From positions 1 through 7,527 of the forward strand of contig JANXDK010000021.1 in NCBI GenBank assembly GCA_025059435.1: a stretch of DNA of 7,527 nt. The letters run 5' to 3'. Below are positions 1 to 5,592 of this stretch, one piece after another. This DNA comes from Thermoproteota archaeon (lineage in GTDB: Archaea > Thermoproteota > EX4484-205 > JAAOZP01). The stretch's first letter is position 1. Each line of letters opens with the position of its first letter. The position numbers were made by a program, and so were the translations under genes. Under the pieces are notes generated by a model. The model ran no database searches and was not told the origin of the DNA. It saw only the letters and a list, made by a program, of their open reading frames with translations.

Positions 1-150
1 GGACAGTCAATTCAATATTGCTCGCATTTGCAAAAACGAGGATTCGAAAACTGTCTTGATGGATTGAAAGGCATATTATCGTTACTGCGATTTAGCGACT
101 AATTAAGATTTCCTTTTCCACATTTTAATTAACGTCTTAAATCCTTAAAG

Positions 151-160
151 AAAAATTTAT
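151..160 (+). promoter_or_regulatory. TATA-like box of the tRNA-Ser gene
   Basis: An AT-rich box (AAAAATTTAT) follows a purine-rich AAAG that could serve as a TFB recognition element. Its centre lies about 33 bp before the first base of the tRNA, so transcription would start a few bases upstream of the mature 5' end, as is usual for archaeal tRNA genes whose leader is removed by RNase P. The call rests on sequence and spacing only. Confidence 0.5.
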
Positions 161-188
161 CAGCTTTGAAGTCGTAGAAAAATACAGC

Positions 189-305
189 GCCACGGTGCCA
201 GAGTGGAAAAGGTTCCATAAATGGGTCGGGCTCGAGATCCTAAAATTATGATAAGAGACCCGATGCCCCTTTTGGGGCTCGCAGGTTCGAATCCTGCCCG
301 TGGCG
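189..305 (+). tRNA. tRNA-Ser(CGA) with intron and enlarged D-loop
   Basis: This type II tRNA decodes UCG. The acceptor stem pairs 189-195 (GCCACGG) with 298-304, and the discriminator is G305, as in archaeal serine tRNAs. The D-stem pairs CCA 198-200 with TGG 222-224. The anticodon stem pairs TCGGG 226-230 with CCCGA 259-263. The spliced anticodon loop is CTCGAGA, with anticodon CGA at 233-235. The long variable arm pairs GCCCC 265-269 with GGGGC 274-278 around a TTTT loop. The T-arm is 281-297 with the usual TTCGAAT loop. CCA is not encoded. A 21-nt intron sits after position 37. The D-loop between the D-stem strands is about 21 nt (201-221), roughly nine more than usual, and can fold into an extra hairpin. 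Identity is secure; the mature D-arm structure is not. Confidence 0.93.
237..257 (+). other. tRNA-Ser intron, 21 nt, canonical 37/38 position
   Basis: Removing these 21 nt restores a seven-base anticodon loop on a perfect 5-bp stem, which fixes the intron at the standard archaeal site, one base 3' of the anticodon. A relaxed bulge-helix-bulge can be drawn: three-base bulges A235-A237 and A256-A258 on opposite strands, separated by a four-position helix (231-234 with 252-255) that has one C-A mismatch and one G-T pair. A short intronic helix follows, from 238-242 with 247-251, also imperfect. The archaeal splicing endonuclease (EndA family) would cut within the two bulges. The ends are inferred from the fold. 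Confidence 0.8.
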
Positions 306-310
306 ACTCA

Positions 311-317
311 ATTTTTT
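311..317 (+). terminator. T-run after tRNA-Ser
   Basis: An A followed by six T residues lies six bases beyond the discriminator. Short T-tracts of this kind act as intrinsic termination signals for archaeal RNA polymerase without needing a hairpin. The assignment is by position and composition. Confidence 0.4.
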
Positions 318-375
318 GCAACTCATTTGATTACTCATTCCCAATTATTTTTATGGTTATTAATCATAAACAACA

Positions 376-383
376 CTTATTTG
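376..383 (+). promoter_or_regulatory. Possible TATA box for pyruvate kinase
   Basis: The stretch CTTATTTG is centred about 27 bp before the ATG at 407, which would place the transcription start at or next to the start codon and give a leaderless mRNA. No Shine-Dalgarno precedes the start, consistent with that. The box is a weak TATA match, and an alternative AT-rich stretch lies at about 343-354, so the promoter is uncertain. Confidence 0.3.
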
Positions 384-406
384 AAGCTATGTATCGCCTC
401 TAGTTG

Positions 407-1822
407 ATGAGGACTAGGATCGCCGTCACTATTGGCTATTCGTCTAGGTCTAGGAGTATCATTAGGGAGATGGCACTTTCAGGGGCGTGTATATTCAGAG
501 TAAATTTTAGCCACGGCTCGCCGGAAGAGTGGGTTGAAACCGCTAGGCTGGTTAGGAGTGTTGAAGCTGAGCTAGGCAAGCATTTTGCACTCTTGGGAGA
601 CCTACGTGGTCCCAGTGTAAGGCTTGGAGATTTGAAGGCTCCTGTTGAAGTGAAAGCTGGCGAATCGGTTAGGATCATCCAGGCTAATGAGTCTGCAGGC
701 GGATCGGATAAGAGGATACCCCTGCCTAGCGGGGAGGCGTTCAAGGCTATTAGAAAGGATCATGTTATTCTGATGGACGATGGCAGGCTTGTCTTCAAAG
801 TTGAATCAACCTCTGGTTCTGAAATATCGATGAGGGCTTTGACGGATGCGACCATTACCTCTAGGAAGTCTATTGTTATTCAAGGACAGGACCTGGATTT
901 GCCACCTATTACCGAAGAGGAGATTCGTGCTATTAGGATTGCCGTTGAGAACGATTTCGACTACATAGGGTTGAGCTATGTTAAGTGTGTTGAGGATATT
1001 GCTGCACTCCGCGGCATATTGATATCAATGGGTGCTAGGGAAATGGGGATAATTGCCAAGATAGAGACCCCCGTTGGTGTTAGGAAACTAGATGAGATAA
1101 TTGATGCTGCCGACGGGATTCTGGTTGCTAGAGGTGACTTGGGAATGCATTTTCCTTTGGAGGATGTTCCTTCTCTTCAAGAAAAGATCGTTAAGAAATG
1201 CGTTAACAAGGGTAAGCCAGTAATAGTTGCCACCCAATTACTAGGATCTATGATTGAGAGCCCTGTCCCAACCAGGAGCGAGATCGTCGACGTGGTTTCA
1301 GCTCTTTCCCAGGGGGTGGATGTATTGATGCTCACGGGAGAGACTGCTATAGGTAAATATCCCGTCGAAACAGTCTCTTGGCTTGCAAGGATACTGGAAC
1401 GTTATGAGTCTGAAATAAAACCATTCAGGAGAACGATTACTGGAGATAATAGCATAAGTGACCGTTTTGCATTCGGGATAGTCTCGTTGGCAGAGTCTCT
1501 TGGAGCAATGATAGGTGTTTTCACTAAATCAGGGAAGACTGCTGAAAGAATAGCTAGCTTTAAGCCGGATTGCAGGATAGTCTCTGCCTCTCCAAATGTT
1601 AAAACACTCAGGAAGCTGATGCTTCTGCGCAGCGTAGAGACAATTGAAGTATCTGCCTCTGAGTACGAAGCTGGTATGAATGAATTGGAGGCTAAGCTCT
1701 CGAGGATGAAGAATATTCAAGAGAATACTATTGCTGTTTTAACGTACGGTTTTCGCGATGAACCAGTGCATATCGTAAGAATACGCCAGATAAGGAGGGC
1801 TTCAAATGAGTTACGAGTATGA
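407..1822 (+). CDS. pyk: Pyruvate kinase
   Basis: This cytosolic enzyme catalyses the last glycolytic step, transferring phosphate from phosphoenolpyruvate to ADP. Residues are numbered here from the TTG at 404, giving 472 aa, a normal length for the family. The order is a barrel start, a B domain at about 70-165, the rest of the barrel to about 340 and a C-terminal domain. Active-site landmarks present are R32 with NFSHG at 34-38, D66 in GDLRGPSVR, K219 and E221 in AKIETP, VARGDLG (241-247) with D245, T277 in ATQLL, the PTRSE segment at 289-293, and LTGETAIGKYP (310-320). The usual DTKGP motif reads DLRGP, and the early TIGP motif reads TIGY, so the N-terminus is divergent but not broken. 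TTG at 404 and ATG at 407 are adjacent; I prefer ATG. The 3' end overlaps the next gene by 17 nt, suggesting one transcript. Confidence in the function is high. Confidence 0.93.
   Translation: MRTRIAVTIGYSSRSRSIIREMALSGACIFRVNFSHGSPEEWVETARLVRSVEAELGKHFALLGDLRGPSVRLGDLKAPVEVKAGESVRIIQANESAGGSDKRIPLPSGEAFKAIRKDHVILMDDGRLVFKVESTSGSEISMRALTDATITSRKSIVIQGQDLDLPPITEEEIRAIRIAVENDFDYIGLSYVKCVEDIAALRGILISMGAREMGIIAKIETPVGVRKLDEIIDAADGILVARGDLGMHFPLEDVPSLQEKIVKKCVNKGKPVIVATQLLGSMIESPVPTRSEIVDVVSALSQGVDVLMLTGETAIGKYPVETVSWLARILERYESEIKPFRRTITGDNSISDRFAFGIVSLAESLGAMIGVFTKSGKTAERIASFKPDCRIVSASPNVKTLRKLMLLRSVETIEVSASEYEAGMNELEAKLSRMKNIQENTIAVLTYGFRDEPVHIVRIRQIRRASNELRV
1794..1798 (+). promoter_or_regulatory. 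Strong Shine-Dalgarno inside pyk
   Basis: A GGAGG lies within the last codons of pyruvate kinase, seven bases before the ATG at 1806. It fixes that start and shows that the downstream gene is translated from an internal position of the pyk transcript. The other genes here have no such motif before their starts. Confidence 0.7.
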
Positions 1823-2744
1823 TTCTTATCAATGGTATGAATATCCTAAGCGCGACAAGTCAAAGCTTGTTCTGTCAATTACCGTAATAATTTTAGTCAT
1901 CTTCCTCGCATTAATCCTGTTCCAGTACTCTACTCTGCTATCCGAATATCAAGAGCTATATTCAGAAGCATACAGTTTAAAATCAGAGAAGAATAGTCTT
2001 TTGCTTCTCGTCAACCGATTAGAAGGGGAAATCTCCTCCCTTAAAGAGTCTTATGATACTCTCCTACTCAGATATCAGACTTCAGAAACGCTTAGAATTA
2101 ACCATCTTATTGCAGACTACTATGATGAAGTTAGGTCTTTAGCTGGAGCCCCCTTCAGAAGGAATAGGGGTTCAAATTACTTTGAGCAAGTCAAATTCAT
2201 GGCTGAATTAGCTAGGCATAGTCTTGGCAGGGCCCAATGGCCGGTGTTGGAGGGTCGTTTTTACGAAGTATCTGGGGAACAAAGCTATATCATGGCGATG
2301 CGTAAGATGGGCGAGGTCTTCAGACTCATAGATATTAGAGACACGGATAACTATGTTAGGAAAGTCGAGAAAATTCTGAAATTCATAAAGAGTAACATTC
2401 ATTATGTGAAGGACTATGATAACGTGTTCCTCGCTCCACTTGAAACACTTACATTCAGGTCTGGCGACTGCGATGACTACGCGATCCTCGCCGCTTCGCT
2501 ATTCGAAATGGCGGGGATCCCTTCTGCAATAGGAATATTTACAAATGGGACCGCTGATCACGCAATGGTATTACTACGGCTTGATTCCCTAAGCCCATAT
2601 GGTTTCCATTATTATCAGGATTTGACTAACATTGGCTTATCTCCTGGAAAATGGATTTTAATAGAGCCACAGGTTACAATAGAGTGGCAATATGATCCGA
2701 AGTGGTTTAACCAGTGGAAGCTCCAAGCAGCGGTAGAAGTATAA
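1806..2744 (+). CDS. Membrane-anchored coiled-coil protein with transglutaminase-like domain
   Basis: This 312-aa protein begins with a Tyr-rich cytoplasmic tail and a basic KRDKSK stretch (15-20). One hydrophobic helix follows at about 21-40. The rest is predicted to lie outside the cell by the positive-inside rule. A heptad-like, Leu/Glu/Ser-rich segment at about 42-95 looks like a coiled coil. The C-terminal region (about 183-300) resembles the transglutaminase/cysteine-protease-like superfamily (COG1305 type). C222 lies in SGDCDDYA and H252 in ADHAMVLL. The third catalytic position would be E287 in WILIEPQ, where Asp is common. Members hydrolyse or cross-link peptide amides, but many have unknown substrates. 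The start is set by the Shine-Dalgarno at 1794-1798 and overlaps pyk by 17 nt, implying co-transcription. An extracytoplasmic protease or envelope role is inference. Confidence 0.78.
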   Translation: MSYEYDSYQWYEYPKRDKSKLVLSITVIILVIFLALILFQYSTLLSEYQELYSEAYSLKSEKNSLLLLVNRLEGEISSLKESYDTLLLRYQTSETLRINHLIADYYDEVRSLAGAPFRRNRGSNYFEQVKFMAELARHSLGRAQWPVLEGRFYEVSGEQSYIMAMRKMGEVFRLIDIRDTDNYVRKVEKILKFIKSNIHYVKDYDNVFLAPLETLTFRSGDCDDYAILAASLFEMAGIPSAIGIFTNGTADHAMVLLRLDSLSPYGFHYYQDLTNIGLSPGKWILIEPQVTIEWQYDPKWFNQWKLQAAVEV

Positions 2745-2863
2745 CTAACTGCCTTCTATTCTCCTGTAGGATTAGAGGGAAGATAATCGTTTTTCAACAA
2801 ATAATGAGCATTTATACAAAATGTTTAGAGTATAAGTTCTTTAAATAAAACCCAACTAAGTTA
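2745..2863 (+). promoter_or_regulatory. Intergenic region with candidate TATA boxes
   Basis: The 119-bp gap holds a short T-run (2790-2794) that could end the upstream transcript. Three AT-rich boxes follow: TTTATAC at about 2811-2817, AGTATAAG at about 2828-2835 and TTTAAATA at about 2840-2847. The second would start transcription at about 2859, just before the TTG at 2864. The third would start it at about 2870, just before an in-frame TTG at 2873. Which is used cannot be decided from sequence, but both point to a leaderless or nearly leaderless mRNA. No Shine-Dalgarno is visible. Confidence 0.4.
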
Positions 2864-3943
2864 TTGAGAAACTTGAGGATAGTGGCAACCGGTATTAGCG
2901 GCAGCGGTAGGGAGGAATATTTAAGGAAATTTATAGACATTGCTGTGAAAAACGGTTTCCAAATCAAGCCTTTCTCGGTTGGAAGTATGATGTTCGAAAC
3001 AGCTAGGAAGCTTGGTATGGAGATAAAGGAGGATAAGATACTTGACCTTTCTCCTTCTTCACTAAACTTCTTGAGAGCTACTGTGTTTGAGCAGATAATA
3101 AGAGAAGCAGAGGATCATGAGAATATAGTAATAAGTACGCATGCTTGTTTCAGGTGGAAGAAGCATGTCTTCCAAGCTTTTGACTTTCATTACCTCAACG
3201 AGCTTTCTCCCGATATTTTTGTTACGGTATCAGATTCTGTTCTCTCAATAAAACAAAGACTAGAATCATCATTGCAATGGAAAGGACGTTTAACGTTAAA
3301 GGATATTCTTGTATGGAGAGACGAGGAAATACTTTTAACAAAATCGATAGCCGACTACAGGGGCAGACCCTTTTATGTAATTCCTTCTCCTTCTCCGGGT
3401 GAAACACTCTTTAACCTTGCCTTTAAACCAGATTCTAAAAAAGCATATCTCAGTTATCCTATCACACATCTCGAAAATAAGGAAGCTAGTCTTGCTAGTA
3501 AAGATGTTTTCAAGGAGAAACTCAGAAGACTTGGACTAACGGTTTTTGACCCTGGTGAAATAGAAGACGCTTTTCTCCTAGAGAAGCTTAAAGAGTTGAA
3601 GGATTCGGGCTTAAATAAGCTAGTTATAGGTGGAAACGGATGTGAAATTAGTATAAAGGAAATAGAGGATGTTGTTGAAGACCTGCTCGATCAGATTGTG
3701 GCGAGAGACTATCAGCTTATTGACCAGAGTGATTTCCTCATAGTCTACTACTTTTCTCCAATAATGTCCCCGGGGGTCCTATCTGAGATGAACTACGGTT
3801 TCAGCAATAATAAGAAAGTTTTTGTAGTATTCCAAGGTCCGGAAAGCCCCTTTTTTACATACTACTCTACGAAAATATTCAAAACGGAAGACGAGTTGAT
3901 AAGCTTCTTGAAAAAAGAAATGTTAACCGCAAGGGTCGATTAA
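2864..3943 (+). CDS. Fusion of AdkA-like NMP-kinase domain (degenerate P-loop) and nucleoside deoxyribosyltransferase-like domain
   Basis: This 359-aa protein starts at TTG, with TTG 2873 an equally reasonable start. Residues 4-185 follow the archaeal adenylate kinase (AdkA) plan: a beta strand and P-loop region, SVGSMMFETARKLG (38-51), then a STHACFR strand (91-97) and SPDIFVTVSDS (115-125). The Walker A reads GISGSGRE (10-17), so the invariant Lys and Ser/Thr are Arg and Glu. The AdkA arginine-rich lid is also not evident, so ATP binding is doubtful. Residues 194-350 resemble nucleoside 2-deoxyribosyltransferases and related small nucleotide hydrolases: AYLSYPI (194-200), IDQSDFLIVYY (286-296), and SPGVLSEMNYGF (302-313) with E308 as the likely catalytic Glu. 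A glycosidic-bond activity on a nucleotide is inference. The gene stands alone, 51 bp before tRNA-Leu. The domain similarities are from memory, without alignment. Confidence 0.65.
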   Translation: MRNLRIVATGISGSGREEYLRKFIDIAVKNGFQIKPFSVGSMMFETARKLGMEIKEDKILDLSPSSLNFLRATVFEQIIREAEDHENIVISTHACFRWKKHVFQAFDFHYLNELSPDIFVTVSDSVLSIKQRLESSLQWKGRLTLKDILVWRDEEILLTKSIADYRGRPFYVIPSPSPGETLFNLAFKPDSKKAYLSYPITHLENKEASLASKDVFKEKLRRLGLTVFDPGEIEDAFLLEKLKELKDSGLNKLVIGGNGCEISIKEIEDVVEDLLDQIVARDYQLIDQSDFLIVYYFSPIMSPGVLSEMNYGFSNNKKVFVVFQGPESPFFTYYSTKIFKTEDELISFLKKEMLTARVD

Positions 3944-3950
3944 CTGACAA

Positions 3951-3959
3951 AATTTATTA
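3951..3959 (+). promoter_or_regulatory. TATA-like box of the tRNA-Leu gene
   Basis: AATTTATTA lies just after the stop of the preceding gene, its centre about 40 bp before the tRNA. The core AATTTAT also occurs in the box before tRNA-Ser, which supports the call. Transcription would start about 10 bp upstream of the mature 5' end. Confidence 0.5.
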
Positions 3960-3994
3960 GATTCATGATGCGAATCATTCTCCATATAGAAATA

Positions 3995-4079
3995 GCGGAG
4001 GTCGCCAAGCCTGGTCAAAGGCGCGAGGCTCAGGACCTCGTCCCGTAGGGGTTCGTGGGTTCAAATCCCACCCTCCGCA
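3995..4079 (+). tRNA. tRNA-Leu(CAG)
   Basis: This type II tRNA reads CUG. The acceptor stem pairs GCGGAGG 3995-4001 with CCTCCGC 4072-4078, with discriminator A4079 as in leucine tRNAs. The D-stem pairs GCC 4004-4006 with GGC 4020-4022 around a normal D-loop containing GG. The anticodon stem pairs CGAGG 4024-4028 with CCTCG 4036-4040; its loop is CTCAGGA, with CAG at 4031-4033. The variable arm is short (CCC 4042-4044 with GGG). The T-arm is 4055-4071 with loop TTCAAAT. There is no intron and no encoded CCA. All stems are perfect. Confidence 0.95.
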
Positions 4080-4080
4080 C

Positions 4081-4084
4081 TTTT
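4081..4084 (+). terminator. T-run after tRNA-Leu
   Basis: Four T residues begin two bases after the discriminator. The tract is short for an archaeal intrinsic terminator, so this is a weak call based on position. Confidence 0.25.
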
Positions 4085-4317
4085 ACCGACTCTGATCAAG
4101 TTATTTGAAGACAATCCATTCTACTGGTTTAGAATGTAGACAAAATGTCACTTTAGGACAATAGCACGCATACAGATTACACTTAGGATGCTTAGTTTTT
4201 AATATCAATATAAAGACAAAAATGACTTGGAAGCACTAATTTTCTATGAACAGCTGTCCTTAAAAGGTTGTATTCAAATACCCTTATATAATTCGTTGTC
4301 TATTTTTATTCTCAAAA
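4085..4317 (+). promoter_or_regulatory. AT-rich intergenic region with promoter of the duplicated-repeat gene
   Basis: No convincing coding stretch exists here on either strand; the ATG codons are followed by stops within a few triplets. A clear TATA box, TTATATAA at about 4284-4291, is centred about 30 bp before the TTG at 4318, giving a leaderless or near-leaderless start. Further upstream are two imperfect short direct repeats: AGACAAAA-type at 4138-4153 and 4213-4228, and CACTT(T)AGGA at 4149-4158 and 4180-4188. These could be operator-like or chance. No archaeal C/D box guide RNA or other RNA gene was recognised. Confidence 0.45.
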
Positions 4318-5529
4318 TTGGCTGTGGAGGAGTTCCTGAATAAGCTTAAGAAATACTTATCGGACGAAATGGGGCTTAGGGATGTTCTAATCGAAATGCC
4401 TCGGGAACAGGGTTTTTTCAACGAACAGATAATCTGGAGTGTGAATGCTGAAACAGACTATGAACCATTTGAAGCATATGAAACAACGGATGGTAAAATT
4501 GCAGCTGGATTCGGGCCTGCCGTACACGTCGGCGATGTAATTTGGGATTACCTCCTTGATAAGGAGAAGTATTCTGATATTCTTGACTACAAAGTACTCG
4601 CTAAAAAAAGAGACGAAATGCTTCTCCTCCTGCAAGATAGGAATAATTGGAGTAAGTATAAGGATGAATTGAGTGGCGTTATAGAGATTCTTGAAAAAGG
4701 CGACGAGATAGCTAAGAAAGTAAGTGATCAAACCGGGATTGAAGTTAAACAAATACTGCCTACCCCTCCGAGTAAGAATACGTTCTTTTACGCGAGCTTT
4801 GACGGAAAGGGTTTGAGTGATGAGGTTAAAATAGAGAAAATAGGGAAAGCATGGATTGTGCTCTATACTGCATTTAATGAGATCTCAAAACAGGAAGGCG
4901 AAATACTGGAGAAATGGAAGATACAGATCGAAGAGAAACGTAGAAAAAACGTTCTTCCAGAAGATGAAGCACTCGCAAAAGCTGTTTCAGAGCTTTTGAG
5001 AAGCTGGACCTCAGTATGGTGTTCACATGAGATCCCCTCAGGATTTCCGGGTTTTGAGGGTGGTAGTGCTAAATGGATTGTTCGTACTCGTGGAGAACCA
5101 TACATAATGATATTCGAAACGGAAGACGCTAAAGTCACAGTCGCATACGAAGCGTTTCGTGTACATTCCTCAGTAAGCATAGATCATAGGCGTAGTGATG
5201 ATACCGACAAAATCGTTATGGAGCTTGCCAATAAAGAGAATTGGCCCAAGTACGAGAATACTGATCTCAGAGATGTAATAGAAAGATATAGGCTAGGGGA
5301 GGAAGTAGCCAAAAAGGCGAGAGAAATAACGGGCTTTGAGGTCAAGTTTTTCATACCGCGTAAACATTGCCACGATGCTGCACTCTACGCCACGTTTGAC
5401 TCTAAAGGTATGGGCGTTGAGAAGAAGATAGAGATGATAAAAAACCTCGTAGATCTACTTGGAATAGCTTACGGAGAGTTTAAGAAGAGCGATGAGGAAA
5501 TAAAGGCTAAATACGGCCTTAAGAAATAG
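4318..5529 (+). CDS. Unrecognised charged protein with internal duplication
   Basis: I do not recognise this 403-aa protein. It starts at TTG, with no Shine-Dalgarno, and a TATA box about 30 bp upstream supports that start. It has no signal peptide or membrane helix and is rich in Lys and Glu, so it is probably cytosolic. It consists of two diverged copies of one unit, roughly residues 2-201 and 213-399. The second half of each unit is the clearest: NW-KY at 110-114 and 308-312, GDEIAKKVSDQTGIEVK against GEEVAKKAREITGFEVK, FYASFDGKGL against LYATFDSKGM, and a closing helix with AFNEISKQEGEI against AYGEFKKSDEEI. The offset is about 198 residues. The first halves are weakly alike, each with a helix followed by beta-rich sequence (about 37-70 and 251-285). 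No catalytic motif is evident. A ligand-binding or scaffold role is only a guess. It is followed by proB, which has its own promoter. Confidence 0.8.
   Translation: MAVEEFLNKLKKYLSDEMGLRDVLIEMPREQGFFNEQIIWSVNAETDYEPFEAYETTDGKIAAGFGPAVHVGDVIWDYLLDKEKYSDILDYKVLAKKRDEMLLLLQDRNNWSKYKDELSGVIEILEKGDEIAKKVSDQTGIEVKQILPTPPSKNTFFYASFDGKGLSDEVKIEKIGKAWIVLYTAFNEISKQEGEILEKWKIQIEEKRRKNVLPEDEALAKAVSELLRSWTSVWCSHEIPSGFPGFEGGSAKWIVRTRGEPYIMIFETEDAKVTVAYEAFRVHSSVSIDHRRSDDTDKIVMELANKENWPKYENTDLRDVIERYRLGEEVAKKAREITGFEVKFFIPRKHCHDAALYATFDSKGMGVEKKIEMIKNLVDLLGIAYGEFKKSDEEIKAKYGLKK
4642..4917 (+). repeat. Coded repeat copy 1 (C-terminal half of unit 1)
   Basis: This stretch encodes residues 109-200 of the duplicated protein. 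It aligns with little gapping to residues 307-398, with shared NW-KY, G-E-AKK--TG-EVK, Y-A-FD-KG and helical end segments. The likeness is at protein level and the DNA has diverged, so the duplication is old rather than a recent assembly or replication artefact. Confidence 0.8.
5236..5511 (+). repeat. Coded repeat copy 2 (C-terminal half of unit 2)
   Basis: This stretch encodes residues 307-398, the partner of the copy at 4642-4917. It replaces the PTPPSKN loop of copy 1 with PRKHCHDA, adding Cys351 flanked by two His residues, a small HCH cluster absent from copy 1. Whether this binds metal is unknown. Confidence 0.8.
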
Positions 5530-5554
5530 CCCATCCTAGGGATAGAGAGTATTG

Positions 5555-5564
5555 CTTATATATT
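5555..5564 (+). promoter_or_regulatory. TATA box of proBA
   Basis: CTTATATATT is centred about 33 bp before the TTG at 5593, in the 63-bp gap after the duplicated-repeat gene. It predicts transcription starting at about 5587, leaving a leader of only a few bases. The separate promoter suggests that proBA is not simply read through from upstream. Confidence 0.55.
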
Positions 5565-5592
5565 CGTATTACGTTAGTGGCGTTATCCTCAA

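Noticed and set aside
2..55. Inverted words GACAGT at 2-7 and ACTGTC at 50-55
   Set aside because: Six-base arms over 40 bases apart are expected by chance, and no T-run or gene boundary gives them a role.
1..93. Minus-strand gene start running off the left edge
   Set aside because: One frame is open but has no usable start codon until a TTG at about base 10, and no TATA box lies at the right distance. ATG-initiated frames stop within about 20 codons.
1..102. C-terminal end of an upstream gene on the + strand
   Set aside because: All three forward frames are open from base 1 to stops at 57, 66 and 102, each giving a plausible-looking tail, with no motif to choose among them. A gene end is possible but no frame can be supported.
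221..403. Short + strand open frame of 60 codons
   Set aside because: It begins inside tRNA-Ser and runs through its anticodon, variable and T arms into the promoter region of pyk, so it is a chance frame.
3995..4079. tRNA-Leu as an attachment site of an integrated element
   Set aside because: I looked for a second copy of the tRNA 3' end downstream and found none, and there is no integrase in the window.
4387..5180. Two minus-strand open frames of 121 and 105 codons
   Set aside because: They lie wholly opposite the duplicated-repeat gene, whose coding frame is supported by an internal protein-level repeat; they show no family features or promoters.
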